From Synechococcus sp. BIOS-U3-1 (GTDB taxonomy: Bacteria > Cyanobacteriota > Cyanobacteriia > PCC-6307 > Cyanobiaceae), in the NCBI RefSeq assembly GCF_014279975.1, contig NZ_CP047936.1, positions 248,001 through 312,000 on the forward strand: DNA of 64,000 nt, given 5' to 3'. The first letter of the stretch is position 1, and each line of letters starts with the position of its first letter. The translations under genes and the position numbers were made by a program. Shown here piece after piece: positions 1-9,297 of the stretch. A model generated the notes under the pieces. The model did no database searches. It saw only the letters and a list, made by a program, of their open reading frames with translations, and was not told where the DNA came from.

Positions 1-1082
1 ACCAATTCACGGTGCTTGATGATCACTTCATGTGGTCGATTGAGGGAAGCGAGTTGAGCTTGGGCTGTTTGAAGCTCTCCTCGTAAAAGGCCCATGGTCT
101 GTTGATTGATCACAAGAGTGAGAGATCGGCGCTGGCGTTGTAAGGCCCGAATGCTGGGGTCTGATGGAAGTAGTAGTGATGATTTCTCCTGGAGACTGGC
201 TTCGATCGATTGAAGTTGTCCGTAGAGCTCAGCATTTGCCACTAACTGGGGGGCCACATACACGCGATTGCTACCACTCACTTTTGCATCATTGAGCTGT
301 TGTTGAAGCGCATTCACCTTGTTTTGCGCAGCATTGCGGGCATTTTCAATTGAAGATTCACCAGAATCACCTGATGTACCAATGGCGCTTGCGCCAAGTC
401 CATCTTTCACGCCGAGGTCATTGGCAAGACCGTAATTCTGCGCTGCGCGCATCGAACTGTTTGCTTCTGGGGTCAGCTTGATAATTTGTTGTTCGAGATA
501 AGCCACAGCACTATTCAGTCCGCGGGTGCGATCGCGATCTGAATAAGCCTGATAAGCCTTGGAGATGCGATCAATCACTGGGAGGATCAAGTCTTCCTGG
601 GTGTCGCGGTAGGCGATTTCCAGTACTGAAGTCCCCTTGGCGAGTTCAATTGTGAGGTTGCTCTTAGCCCAATCTGAATAGCGCCAATCGCTGACATCGT
701 CTCCAGCTTTAGTTTTGCTGGCTTTAACGAAATCGAAAACGGGTTTGAGTACCGACGGGCTTTCGAGAATTTTGACCTCTGTTTCCAGTTGACTTTCGCC
801 ACTACCGGAGCCGATCAAACCGGCTAAGGCTGGATTGTTTTGCAGCAGGGCTGCTGCCCCACTGGAAGGCTGTTCATTGTTTTGAAGCACAATCTGAAAT
901 TGCCCTTCCCAGACCGGCTTTCGGGTGAAGGCATACAGGGTGGAAAGTACAAGTGCAGATCCGGCAACAGCTCCAATCAGGCCCTTGTGGCGCAGGAGTG
1001 CTCCTCCCAGTTGCCTTAGGTCAACCTCATCCTCCCTGGAAGTGCTCTCAATTAATGATTGAGTAGTTTTCGAGTGCGTCAC
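1..1082 (-). CDS. Polysaccharide chain-length determinant (Wzz/BY-kinase adaptor type), 3' part outside window
   Basis: About 360 codons are visible and read without a stop off the left edge. The start is GTG at 1082, 3 bases after the stop of the export-protein gene, so the two are probably cotranscribed. The protein has a short charged N-terminus, a membrane segment at about residues 33-52, a periplasmic Wzz-like domain, and a long Gln/Ala/Leu-rich region likely to form coiled coil (runs such as NQQTMGLLRGELQTAQAQL). Wzz-family proteins sit in the inner membrane, contact the outer-membrane export channel and set polymer length. A C-terminal kinase domain, if present, lies outside the window. 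Family assignment rests on architecture and the neighbouring export gene. Confidence 0.85.
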   Translation of the reverse strand, partial: MTHSKTTQSLIESTSREDEVDLRQLGGALLRHKGLIGAVAGSALVLSTLYAFTRKPVWEGQFQIVLQNNEQPSSGAAALLQNNPALAGLIGSGSGESQLETEVKILESPSVLKPVFDFVKASKTKAGDDVSDWRYSDWAKSNLTIELAKGTSVLEIAYRDTQEDLILPVIDRISKAYQAYSDRDRTRGLNSAVAYLEQQIIKLTPEANSSMRAAQNYGLANDLGVKDGLGASAIGTSGDSGESSIENARNAAQNKVNALQQQLNDAKVSGSNRVYVAPQLVANAELYGQLQSIEASLQEKSSLLLPSDPSIRALQRQRRSLTLVINQQTMGLLRGELQTAQAQLASLNRPHEVIIKHREL

Positions 1083-1085
1083 TGG

Positions 1086-2291
1086 TTAGAAATCATTGAA
1101 AATGGAGTAAACGCTGTAAATCCCTACAATAGGAGCTGCAAATTCATTAAGCATTTCGGCCGTCGCGCTAAGGGGGGACTCGCGCAAATTTATTAAGTCG
1201 CCGGACATTAAAACAGGATTTCTGTAGTCATCTGATGGTGCATTGGGATTGTAATTAAAGATTCTGCGATCAATCTCTCCCTCACGGGTAAAACGAATGA
1301 ACTCTACTTTTCCGCTAAGAAGTTTTCGCCCACCAGCAAGTGCTATGGCTTGGTTCATTGCAGACCCTTGAGGTACTACAACGCCGCCAGGGCTCTGCAC
1401 TCTGCCACTCACGAAAACGCTCATGAATTGAGGGGAGAGATTCGTTTGCCCAGCCTGCAACAACTGTTCTTTCATTACGATGTTGCTCTTCGTTACTCTC
1501 ACCACATCGCCGTCAAATAGGCGAATATTTTGCGATTCGTCCCCCCCAGTAATTAATGAAAGAAAATTAAGGTTTGCACGGATGCGGCCACCACCCAAAT
1601 TTAGTGCACGTTTGCGAGTTACCTGTACTTTTGAAAGATTGGAGTAAGGAGTAATCCCCTCGGCGCTACGAATTGCGTCAAATACAGTGGGAAATAGTGC
1701 CCCAGATGTGCTCAGGCCATTGCTAGGAGCTGATGTTGTTAGTCCTCCAGGTACTTGCCCTAAGCCTGGACGTATCGTCGTTGTGGAGGTACCACGTCGG
1801 GCCTGAGCAATATCAGCTGTCGTACTCAAATTTTGACGTTCAGTATTTCCACTAAGTGTATAATAACCAGGCCTTTTGACTTCTCCACTTACGTAAATAC
1901 GGATCGGGCGGTAGATCACCGGTCTCACATAAATCTGAGGATCACGCACATAAGCTCTGAATTGCTCAGTGAGAAAATAACGCAGCTCTTCTACGGTGAG
2001 ACCTTCGACGTAGAGAGCGCGCAGTCGTGGCAAGTAAAGGGTCCCGTCTGGACCGATCGAAAATGTGCCGCTTAGCTCAGGCAGATCAAGCAACTCAATC
2101 TGAAGCCCATCACCGGGTCCAAGAATGTATGCGTCATATGTGATTTGTGCCCGCTGTTTCAAAGGCAGTGGTTGTTGCTGTCTAGTCGTCGGCTCTTCGA
2201 TTTCAATGAGCTGCTGAGCACCCACCCTGACGGCCTGGAGGGTTAGCAAGGCTCCTGCAGTGATTGCCCATAGGTAACGGGTATTCAGCAA
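1086..2291 (-). CDS. Outer-membrane polysaccharide export protein (Wza/KpsD type, SLBB domains)
   Basis: 401 aa. An N-terminal hydrophobic stretch ending near VGAQQ looks like a signal peptide. The polysaccharide export (PES) domain follows from about residue 53 (YILGPGDGLQIELLDLPELS), then a first SLBB-like segment (YRPIRIYVSGEVKRPGYYTL) and a second (SVFVSGRVQSPGGVVVPQGS) with the usual G-x-V-x-x-P-G pattern. Family members form the outer-membrane and periplasmic channel for capsule or exopolysaccharide. The gene lies directly upstream of the chain-length determinant, the standard pairing in Wzy-dependent systems. The C-terminus is hydrophobic. Confidence 0.9.
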   Translation of the reverse strand: MLNTRYLWAITAGALLTLQAVRVGAQQLIEIEEPTTRQQQPLPLKQRAQITYDAYILGPGDGLQIELLDLPELSGTFSIGPDGTLYLPRLRALYVEGLTVEELRYFLTEQFRAYVRDPQIYVRPVIYRPIRIYVSGEVKRPGYYTLSGNTERQNLSTTADIAQARRGTSTTTIRPGLGQVPGGLTTSAPSNGLSTSGALFPTVFDAIRSAEGITPYSNLSKVQVTRKRALNLGGGRIRANLNFLSLITGGDESQNIRLFDGDVVRVTKSNIVMKEQLLQAGQTNLSPQFMSVFVSGRVQSPGGVVVPQGSAMNQAIALAGGRKLLSGKVEFIRFTREGEIDRRIFNYNPNAPSDDYRNPVLMSGDLINLRESPLSATAEMLNEFAAPIVGIYSVYSIFNDF

Positions 2292-2433
2292 TGCTGAGTC
2301 TGCCTAGATCACTTCGAATTTATGGCATTTCCTTTGCGTGGGGAAGCGGGTAGTAGCCAGGCAACGGATTGGGCTGCTGAAAGGTGACTTCCCGTCATGC
2401 TGGTTTCACCTAAGAAAAGTAGGCGCGATTCAG

Positions 2434-2946
2434 CTGCAGAGCCTTCTAGGCATGGTCGACTTTCTATTTGATCGGACTCGCCGTTAATAAACGGTGGAGG
2501 CATTGGCTTGTGTTTATGTCCTGGCTTCGGGTCGAGGAGATTCGGACTCCTTTGCTTTTAATGACCGATCTCTTCGCTCGAGGGCTTGGTGAAGCTAGTG
2601 GCGTGGTTGTTAAGGAGATGTACTCCTCCCGGGATCGTGGTTAACGCTCTTTCACTCTGCGTCCTGAGGGAAACGCCTTGGTTGTGCTCGCAGCATTGCA
2701 AAAAGGCCAACTGAGTCATGAGGCTCAGACGCTCTGGTATTCAGCGTCCATGCTCCGCTAGGAGGTTACCTAAGCAGGATGTCAGCGCCATTTTTATCAG
2801 ATCGGCGTTGAATTTCTTGGAGTCAGTAATGTTCGCATTGATGTTGAAGTGACCGCATTAGCTTGTGCTTTCTTCATGAGCTCGGGGTATCCGGGTTAAA
2901 ACACCAGATCAACAGCCTTCGCATGCTGGAGGATCGTCGCCGGTGA
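2434..2946 (+). pseudogene. hisS: Decayed 5' fragment of hisS (histidyl-tRNA synthetase)
   Basis: Conceptual translation, changing frame as needed, gives a recognisable HisS N-terminal half: [13 protein letters not shown], then [61 protein letters not shown] and finally NSLRMLEDRRR. These match the conserved HisS blocks EIRTP, LFARGIGE, TLRPEGT, RQFHQIGVE and INSLG.PEDR in the right order. The reading is broken by tandem TAA codons near 2485, a stop at 2642, several more near 2760-2775, and at least two frame changes. The rest of the gene is absent. This is a dead fragment. An intact hisS must lie elsewhere, because the gene is essential. Confidence 0.85.
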
Positions 2947-2968
2947 CGGCCAGCGCAGTCGTTTTGGG

Positions 2969-4870
2969 ATGTTTTTCGTCATGACGATCAGAAGTAAGTC
3001 TGCAATTTCCTTGTTGGACTCAGTGCTGGGGCTGACGCCGCTGCAGCGCCGGCTTCTATTAATCACTGCCGATGCACTGCTAATGCCCTTGGCTTTGTGG
3101 TTGAGTTTCTGGCTGCGGCTCGCCCATCCCTTTCATCTCAACTTCACTATTACTGGTTTTTGGTTGTTGCCAGCTCTATGGCTGATTGGTTTGCCGCTGT
3201 ATGCCTTCAGTGGCCAATACAAAGGTCTTACTCGCTATGTGGGCAGCCGATCTCTATACCAGCTGGCGCTACGCAATGGCCTGCTAGTGATGATGTTGGC
3301 GGCCCTTGGTTGGCTGTTGCTCCTACCTATGCCGCCGCGTAGCAGCTGGTTGTTGCTCTGGTTGCTGCTTACTGGCTGTACCGGCGCGGTACGTTTTGCC
3401 TTGCGAGATCTGCTGCTGAGTTTGCACAACAAACCACGGCAGGTACTTAATCGGGTGGCGATCTATGGCGCTGGAGCTGCTGGGGTTCAGCTGGCGGCGG
3501 CCCTGCGCTTGGCCAAAACTCACAGCGTGCAGCTGTTTGTAGACGACGAACCGGCCCTCTGGAGCCGATCAATTAACGGCGTGCCAATCAAGCCACCGCA
3601 GGTAATAAAACAGCGCGCTGACGATCTTGATCAGGTGTTGCTAGCGATTCCCTCGCTACGCCGTAGCCGGCGGCGCCAGATTGTCGATGGCTTGCAGGAG
3701 AGTGGCATCACTGTGCTGCAGATCGCCTCAATGGAGGAGATCACCAGCGGACGCGCTCGCATCGATGCTCTGCGTCCTATTCAGGTTGAGGAGCTGCTTG
3801 GGCGTGATCCGGTGCCCCCCGATCCCCAGCTGCTTGGACCAGCTATTGGTGGGGCGTCGGTCTGCGTCACTGGAGCGGGTGGTTCGATTGGCTCAGAACT
3901 TTGTCGCCAAATTCTGGCTTTAAAGCCTAGGCGGCTGGTACTTCTCGAACTCAGCGAACCAAGCCTTTATGCCATCCACCAGAATCTGAGCGGTCTGCTG
4001 CCTGCGGGAGTGGAGGTTGTTCCTGTGCTTGGGAATGCCGCCAATGCTCCCTTGGTGGAGCGTTGCTTCAAGGAGCATGGTGTGGAGGTGGTGTTCCATG
4101 CAGCTGCTTATAAGCATGTGCCGTTGGTGGAAGCCAATCCCCTGGCGGGGTTGGCCAACAACGTCTTGAGTACCCGCGTAGTTTGCGAGGCAGCCCGGAG
4201 GTGTGGATCACGGCATCTGCTGCTGATCTCCACTGACAAGGCGGTTCGGCCCACCAATGTGATGGGGGCTAGCAAACGCCTGGCGGAACTCGTCGTGCAG
4301 GCACAGCCTCCTGGTCAGACTCGTTTCGCAATAGTGCGCTTTGGAAATGTGCTGGGCTCTTCTGGCTCAGTGGTGCCCTTGTTTCGGAGTCAGATAAATG
4401 CTGGTGGACCAATCACGCTGACGCATCCGGAGATCATTCGTTATTTCATGACTATCCCCGAGGCGGCCCAGCTGGTGCTGCAGGCGGCTGTGCTCGCCGA
4501 AGGAGGTGATGTGCTGCTGCTGGACATGGGCGAACCGGTGAGGATCAAGGCCCTTGCGGAGCAGATGGTGCGGCTGAGTGACCTTTCCCTCAAGGACGCC
4601 AGCAACCCCCACGGTGATATTGAAATTGTCTGCACGGGTCTGCGACCCGGTGAGAAGCTTTTCGAAGAGTTGTTGATTGATGCCGAGAGCGAGTCGACGG
4701 CCCATCCTTTGATCTTCAGGGCTAAGGAGCGAGCACTTAATCCGGAACAGCTCTGGCCGCTTTTGGATGACTTGGAGGAAGCAATTTCCCTGCAGGATGG
4801 CCAGGCTGCTTTAGCGGTCTTGACCGCTTTAGTTAAAGAGTGGCGGCAGGAGAAGGTAGATAACAAATGA
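2969..4870 (+). CDS. FlaA1/CapD-type membrane nucleoside-diphosphate-sugar 4,6-dehydratase (copy 1)
   Basis: 633 aa (629 aa if translation starts at the ATG at 2981). An N-terminal block of hydrophobic helices (about residues 25-150) precedes a CoA-binding-like Rossmann domain (VAIYGAGAAGVQLAAALRLA) and a C-terminal SDR domain with the NAD motif VTGAGGSIGSELCRQI near residue 300. The catalytic region reads STDKAVRPTNVMGASK, with Met where classical SDRs have Tyr, as in the WbpM/PglF group. These enzymes convert UDP-GlcNAc to a 4-keto-6-deoxy sugar at the membrane. A paralogue of exactly the same length lies at 42748-44649. This copy is intact although both flanks hold dead genes. Confidence 0.9.
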   Translation: MFFVMTIRSKSAISLLDSVLGLTPLQRRLLLITADALLMPLALWLSFWLRLAHPFHLNFTITGFWLLPALWLIGLPLYAFSGQYKGLTRYVGSRSLYQLALRNGLLVMMLAALGWLLLLPMPPRSSWLLLWLLLTGCTGAVRFALRDLLLSLHNKPRQVLNRVAIYGAGAAGVQLAAALRLAKTHSVQLFVDDEPALWSRSINGVPIKPPQVIKQRADDLDQVLLAIPSLRRSRRRQIVDGLQESGITVLQIASMEEITSGRARIDALRPIQVEELLGRDPVPPDPQLLGPAIGGASVCVTGAGGSIGSELCRQILALKPRRLVLLELSEPSLYAIHQNLSGLLPAGVEVVPVLGNAANAPLVERCFKEHGVEVVFHAAAYKHVPLVEANPLAGLANNVLSTRVVCEAARRCGSRHLLLISTDKAVRPTNVMGASKRLAELVVQAQPPGQTRFAIVRFGNVLGSSGSVVPLFRSQINAGGPITLTHPEIIRYFMTIPEAAQLVLQAAVLAEGGDVLLLDMGEPVRIKALAEQMVRLSDLSLKDASNPHGDIEIVCTGLRPGEKLFEELLIDAESESTAHPLIFRAKERALNPEQLWPLLDDLEEAISLQDGQAALAVLTALVKEWRQEKVDNK

Positions 4871-4902
4871 TGCGAGATATGCCTGACTTGACACCTGCCA
4901 TA

Positions 4903-6009
4903 ACAGCACTTTCACCGGCATCATCGTGAAAGACGTGAGCTATCTAGCGGAGGTGTTCTCTGAGAAGGGCTACAACGTTCAAGGAATCAAGGGGAGCGCA
5001 AGCAGCTTCAAAACTACCCGGATTGATCACCTTTACCAAGATCAGATCCCCACGAAACTGGTGAGTATGGCCAGCCACCTCGCCTCACCCTTCACTACGG
5101 AGACCTTACCGATAGAACCAATCTGATATGAATCATCCAGTAGGTGTAGCCGGATGAGATCTACAACCTTGGTGTTCAGAGTCATGTGGCCGTTAGCTTT
5201 GAGTCACCGGAATACATCGCAAATAGCCGCGCCCTGGGCAGGTTGCGGATCCTTGAGGTGGTTCGGATCTTGGCGTTAGTAGGAACACCCGTATTTATCA
5301 GGTAAGCACTTCCGAGCTCTACGGCTTGGTACAAGAAACTACTCAGAAGGAAAGCACACCCTTCTAGCCGGGCAGCCCCTACAGAGTGGCCAAGCTTTAT
5401 GCCTACTGGATACTGTGAACTACCGCGAGGCCTACGGTATGTATGCATGCAACGGAGTTGTGTTTAATCATGAATCACAGCGTTGGGGTGAAACTTTTGC
5501 CACCCGCAAGAGCACTCCTGCCTGGCCCGCATTAATGCGGGCCAGGCAGGAGTGCCTATTTATTGGCAATCTCGATTTTCTTCGTGATTGGAACAATGCA
5601 CGAAATTATGTGGAAATGTAGTGGTGGATGTTGCAGCAATCCACCACTCCGAAAGACTTTGCGATCGCCACGGGCAGACAGGGATCTGTGCACTGTTTTA
5701 TTGAGCTCAAGGACTTTGCGTTGGGCTGGGGCCCATTCAGATTGGAAGAGTGAGTGGCGCAACGAAACTGGCTGAAGTAGTGCGGTTGAGGTAGTGGTGC
5801 GGATCGATCCGCGTTATTTCCGTCCGACTGAAGTGGAAACTCTCTTAGGCGATCCCAGCAAAGCTCACCAAAAGCTTGGCTGGACTCCAATCATCACTCT
5901 CGAGGAGTAAGTGGCTGAGATTGTTGCAGCTGATCGCCAAGAAGCCACCAAGGAGGCCACCCTCAAACTTAAGAGCTTCAACGTGTTTGGCTCGATGGAT
6001 AACCCAACC
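4903..6009 (+). pseudogene. gmd: Decayed gmd (GDP-mannose 4,6-dehydratase)
   Basis: Ordered blocks of Gmd can be read along almost the whole gene in shifting frames: [124 protein letters not shown], and near the end [14 protein letters not shown] and GWTP-like text. The N-terminal TGxxGxxG region is corrupted and there are multiple stops and frameshifts, so no full product is possible. Gmd makes GDP-4-keto-6-deoxymannose for GDP-fucose or related sugars. The next remnant is fcl, so the whole GDP-fucose module died here. Confidence 0.88.
5512..5555. repeat. Perfect 44-bp palindrome inside the dead gmd
   Basis: The 21-base left arm at 5512-5532 (begins GCACTCCTGCC) is exactly reverse-complementary to the right arm at 5535-5555. 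The two central bases are TA, so the whole 44 bases are a perfect palindrome with a GC-rich stem. It lies in codons that in intact Gmd encode the segment before ECLYIGNLDSLRDW. It is not followed by a clear T-run, so a terminator role is doubtful. Confidence 0.9.
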
Positions 6010-6042
6010 CCTGGTCGTTGCCGCCACTTCAAAAAAGGGCTA

Positions 6043-6303
6043 ATGGATTATCTGATCAACTGCAAAGACCGTATCTTTATTACTGGCCACGGCGCATGGC
6101 CGGCGGCGCCATCTGTCGCCCTCTATACCGGGCGCGCTACACCATTTTGCTCACAGCCACTCATGCGCAGCTTGATTTGGAAGACAGCCTGGCCGTGCAG
6201 CTCTGGTTTGCTCAATATCAGCCCTCGGCGGTGGTGCTGGCGGCGGCCGCGAACACCGATGCTTTGTTCATGACTGTAGCCGTATTTCAAAGACTCGCAG
6301 CAA
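6043..6303 (+). pseudogene. fcl: Decayed 5' fragment of fcl/wcaG (GDP-L-fucose synthase)
   Basis: The segment starts as DRIFITGH in one frame and continues as RMAGGAICRPLYRARYT, then TATHAQLDLED, AVQLWFAQYQPSAVVLAAA in another. This is the N-terminal Rossmann region of GDP-fucose synthase (normally ITGHRGMVGSAI..L and LDL.D...V..FF....P..V.LAAA), with a frameshift at the glycine motif. After about 80 codons the similarity ends just before the ABC exporter gene, so the rest has been deleted. It directly follows the gmd remnant, in the normal gmd-fcl order. Confidence 0.82.
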
Positions 6304-6307
6304 TTTG

Positions 6308-8113
6308 ATGAGACAGCGTGTAACCAATCCAGACCAGAAATCCACCCGCATTTTGCTGCTGGGCATCTTGAGCTATCTCAGTCGCCGTCGCCGCATTCAA
6401 CTTGGCTTGCTGTTTGTGGTGATGCTCGCTTCTGGGGTGGTGGAGTTGGTGTCTTTAGGAGCAGTCCTGCCGTTCCTGGCGGTGCTGAGTGACCCGGAGC
6501 GTCTGTGGCAGCAACCATTGGTACAGGCATTTGCGGCTCAAGTGGGCTTCACCACGGCGACTCAGCTAATAATCCCGACGACTCTGATGTTTGCGTTCGC
6601 AGCAGTTTTTGCAGCTCTAATCCGGCTAACGAACCTCTGGTTAAATGGACGATTTGTTGCGGCACTGGGTTCCGACTTGAGCTGTGAGGCCTATCTGCGG
6701 ACTCTCAATCAGCCATATGTCGTGCATGTGCAGCGCAACAGTGCGGCTTTAATCGTAGACCTAACCGCCAACATTAATTTGACGGTGATATCTTTACGTG
6801 CTCTACTTCAGTTGATCACATCTGCTTTGGTTGCTGCAGGTCTGTTTACGGGTTTGCTTCTGATTGATGCACAGCTTGCTGTTTCTGTTGCTGCGCTATT
6901 TGGAAGTTCTTACGTAATTTTAGCAACTACCTTAAGGCGAGAGCTTCGCATCAACGGTCAAAAAATCAAAGATGCTGTAAGCACCCAGCTCAAAGCAGTG
7001 CAAGAAGGACTAGGAGCCATTCGTGATGTGCTACTAGATGGAAGTCAACGTACTTATTTAAGGATTTACCGAAAGGCTGATCGACCCCATAGGCAGTTGA
7101 CAGCTAAAAATTTATTTATTGGCGCTTTTCCACGCTATGCACTGGAGGCTGTGGGAATGGTCGCTATTGCTCTGCTAGGGGGAGTGTTGGTCTTGCAGCG
7201 AGGAAGCGGGGCTGAAGTAATTCCTTTGTTGGGTGCTTTGGCCTTAGGGGCGCAACGTTTGTTGCCTGCTTTACAACAAATTTATAGTAGTTGGGTGTCC
7301 TTGAAGAGCAACAATGCTGCAATACAGGGGGTGTTGACCATGCTCAATCAACCTTTACCGCTCATGGAAAGTTCTGCTGAGCTGCTACCGTTGTGCGAAA
7401 AAATCACCCTTGAAAAGGTACATTTCCGATATGAGCTTAAGCAGCAGGAGGTGCTGCAGGGCCTGCATTTAGAGATATATCGTGGTGAGCGCATCGGCAT
7501 AATTGGTAGTACTGGCAGTGGCAAGAGCACCACTGTCGATCTCTTGATGGGCTTACTCGCTCCCTCTTCAGGCAGATTATTAGTGGATGGTGCAGATATG
7601 CACGATCCGATGTATCCAGAGCGCCAGGCTGCCTGGCGGTCGTCGATAGCCCATGTGCCGCAGAGTATTTACCTTGCCGATAGCTCGATCGCAGAGAATA
7701 TTGCTTTCGGTGTGCCTCGCTCGCAGATCGACTTAGCTCGTGTGAGGCAAGCGGCTGCCCAGGCACAGATTGCCAACTTTATTGAATCCAGCTCGGAGGG
7801 TTATGCGAGCTTTGTGGGAGAGCGGGGCATACGCCTCAGTGGCGGACAACGTCAGCGCATCGGCATTGCCCGAGCGCTCTACAAGCAGGTGCAGGTGCTT
7901 GTCTTGGATGAGGCCACTAGTGCACTTGACACTGCTACTGAGCAGGCTCTGATGGATGCTATTAATAATTTTAGCAAGGAGATTACTATTGTGATGATTG
8001 CTCACCGGCTCAGCACTGTCCAGCAGTGTGATCGGGTGATCCGCTTAGAGAGGGGCAGAGTGGTTGCTGACGGCTCGCCGGAACAGGTTTTGATTGGTGA
8101 TCGTTTCAACTAA
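6308..8113 (+). CDS. ABC exporter, fused membrane and ATPase domains (polysaccharide/lipid-linked sugar flippase type)
   Basis: 601 aa from the ATG at 6308 (a TTG lies one codon upstream). The N-terminal half is a six-helix exporter domain (LGLLFVVMLASGVVELVSLG onwards). The ATPase domain from about residue 360 has Walker A GSTGSGKST, Q-loop VPQS, signature LSGGQRQR and Walker B VLVLDEATS, followed by the H-loop IAHRLST. All catalytic motifs are intact. Within a glycan locus such MsbA/PglK-like half-transporters usually flip lipid-linked oligosaccharides or export glycolipid. The substrate cannot be read from sequence. Confidence 0.9.
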   Translation: MRQRVTNPDQKSTRILLLGILSYLSRRRRIQLGLLFVVMLASGVVELVSLGAVLPFLAVLSDPERLWQQPLVQAFAAQVGFTTATQLIIPTTLMFAFAAVFAALIRLTNLWLNGRFVAALGSDLSCEAYLRTLNQPYVVHVQRNSAALIVDLTANINLTVISLRALLQLITSALVAAGLFTGLLLIDAQLAVSVAALFGSSYVILATTLRRELRINGQKIKDAVSTQLKAVQEGLGAIRDVLLDGSQRTYLRIYRKADRPHRQLTAKNLFIGAFPRYALEAVGMVAIALLGGVLVLQRGSGAEVIPLLGALALGAQRLLPALQQIYSSWVSLKSNNAAIQGVLTMLNQPLPLMESSAELLPLCEKITLEKVHFRYELKQQEVLQGLHLEIYRGERIGIIGSTGSGKSTTVDLLMGLLAPSSGRLLVDGADMHDPMYPERQAAWRSSIAHVPQSIYLADSSIAENIAFGVPRSQIDLARVRQAAAQAQIANFIESSSEGYASFVGERGIRLSGGQRQRIGIARALYKQVQVLVLDEATSALDTATEQALMDAINNFSKEITIVMIAHRLSTVQQCDRVIRLERGRVVADGSPEQVLIGDRFN

Positions 8114-8137
8114 CAGTATTGAATAAGATTCAGTATG

Positions 8138-8166
8138 TTTAACTTCAATTAATAATTGAAGTTAAA
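8138..8166. terminator. Symmetrical hairpin between convergent genes
   Basis: A 13-base arm at 8138-8150 (TTTAACTTCAATT) pairs perfectly with 8154-8166, leaving a 3-base loop. It sits 24 bases after the ABC exporter stop and 2 bases from the stop of the opposing gene. A/T tracts at both stem ends suggest a bidirectional terminator. Confidence 0.65.
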
Positions 8167-8168
8167 AG

Positions 8169-9296
8169 CTAATCGTAGATATTTCGTAGAATGTGCTGAG
8201 CACATGCATTAAGCATTAGATAGAGAGCCAGGCAGCTCATGTTGATAAGGCAAAAGCTTGAAAGAGACATCATATTTTGGCCGAATAAACTAAGAATTAG
8301 CAATGAAAAGAAAGAAGTTGCGAAGAATGCAGACTTGGCTAACAAGCTGAAGTATGGAAAATGTGTTTCCAGGACGAGCTCAATTGATGAATATCTAAGC
8401 GATAAATAACTTATCGGCAAGGCTAGGATAGAAATCAGCATTGATTCAATCAACGAAAATTGCAGAAAAAAGCAGAAAGCGATTACTCCAATCGGAGGCA
8501 AAAATACTAGTGAAGACCTGAACTTAGTAAGATGGGTATTATTATTCAGTGCAGATTTGGCTGTTGAGCCTTGAGAAATAAAATGTAAATATTTAGGCAA
8601 GTAAATTATGTATTCAAGACGTAATGACATCTGAACTACCAATGAGAGTGACCAAGCTGCAACAAGTGAAGGTGCTACTGTTCCAAGTAAGGAGAAACAT
8701 ATGAATGAACCAAAACGAGGTAAAATATTTAAGAAAGAAGATATGAGGCTAAATGAGCGGAAATGATAGAATTTGGACTTAGCAATTCGATCAGATTTTA
8801 ACTTCCAGAGAGCTAGACAACATAGAGCAATAGCAGGGATTGCAAAAAAATATGGTTTTAGGGTTGTATCTGATCTTAAAAATATTCCGTAGACAAGTAA
8901 ACCTATATACAGAATTGGATTGCCATGCAGAAGAGTTAATAAGCGTTGACGGCCAGTACATGCTAATGCGTGACAGGTGTATTCAGATATCAGGAAAAAT
9001 GCTGAAAAAGTGATTGTATCAATTAAGCCAATATCGAGATTGCGGTATTTAAAAAAATATGAAAGAAATACCAGTAGTAATATATGTGGGAAAACATTAA
9101 TTGGCTTAGGAAAAAATATTCTCGATCTTGTGATTGAAAATGGTAAATTAAGAAGAGATACTCCACCAATGAATCTAGATGAAGCAAGTAGAACTAATAC
9201 ACTTGAGAAGTGCGTCTGAACTTCGAAAAAAGCAAATAGCGATAAGAGAGATGGTAAAAGTAATGCAATAATTCGAATGAAGAAGTAGAGGTTCAA
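8169..9296 (-). CDS. Polytopic membrane protein, possible Wzx-like repeat-unit flippase
   Basis: 375 aa, hydrophobic almost throughout, with many predicted membrane helices separated by short basic loops (for example FFEVQTHFSSVLVLLASSRF, then SFICFSLLGTVAPSLVAAWS). The usual start codons are absent upstream; a TTG at 9296, one base after the preceding stop, is the likely start. I see no catalytic motif. The length, topology and position after glycosyltransferase and polymerase genes fit a Wzx/MATE-like flippase, although 375 aa is short for one. A polymerase-like role is the alternative. The function is inferred from context. Confidence 0.55.
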   Translation of the reverse strand: MNLYFFIRIIALLLPSLLSLFAFFEVQTHFSSVLVLLASSRFIGGVSLLNLPFSITRSRIFFPKPINVFPHILLLVFLSYFFKYRNLDIGLIDTITFSAFFLISEYTCHALACTGRQRLLTLLHGNPILYIGLLVYGIFLRSDTTLKPYFFAIPAIALCCLALWKLKSDRIAKSKFYHFRSFSLISSFLNILPRFGSFICFSLLGTVAPSLVAAWSLSLVVQMSLRLEYIIYLPKYLHFISQGSTAKSALNNNTHLTKFRSSLVFLPPIGVIAFCFFLQFSLIESMLISILALPISYLSLRYSSIELVLETHFPYFSLLAKSAFFATSFFSLLILSLFGQNMMSLSSFCLINMSCLALYLMLNACAQHILRNIYD

Positions 9297-9297
9297 A

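Noticed and set aside
4926-5126. Treating the 66-codon open piece as a real small gene
   Set aside because: Its sequence is a segment of Gmd continued in other frames by later Gmd blocks, so it is part of a pseudogene.
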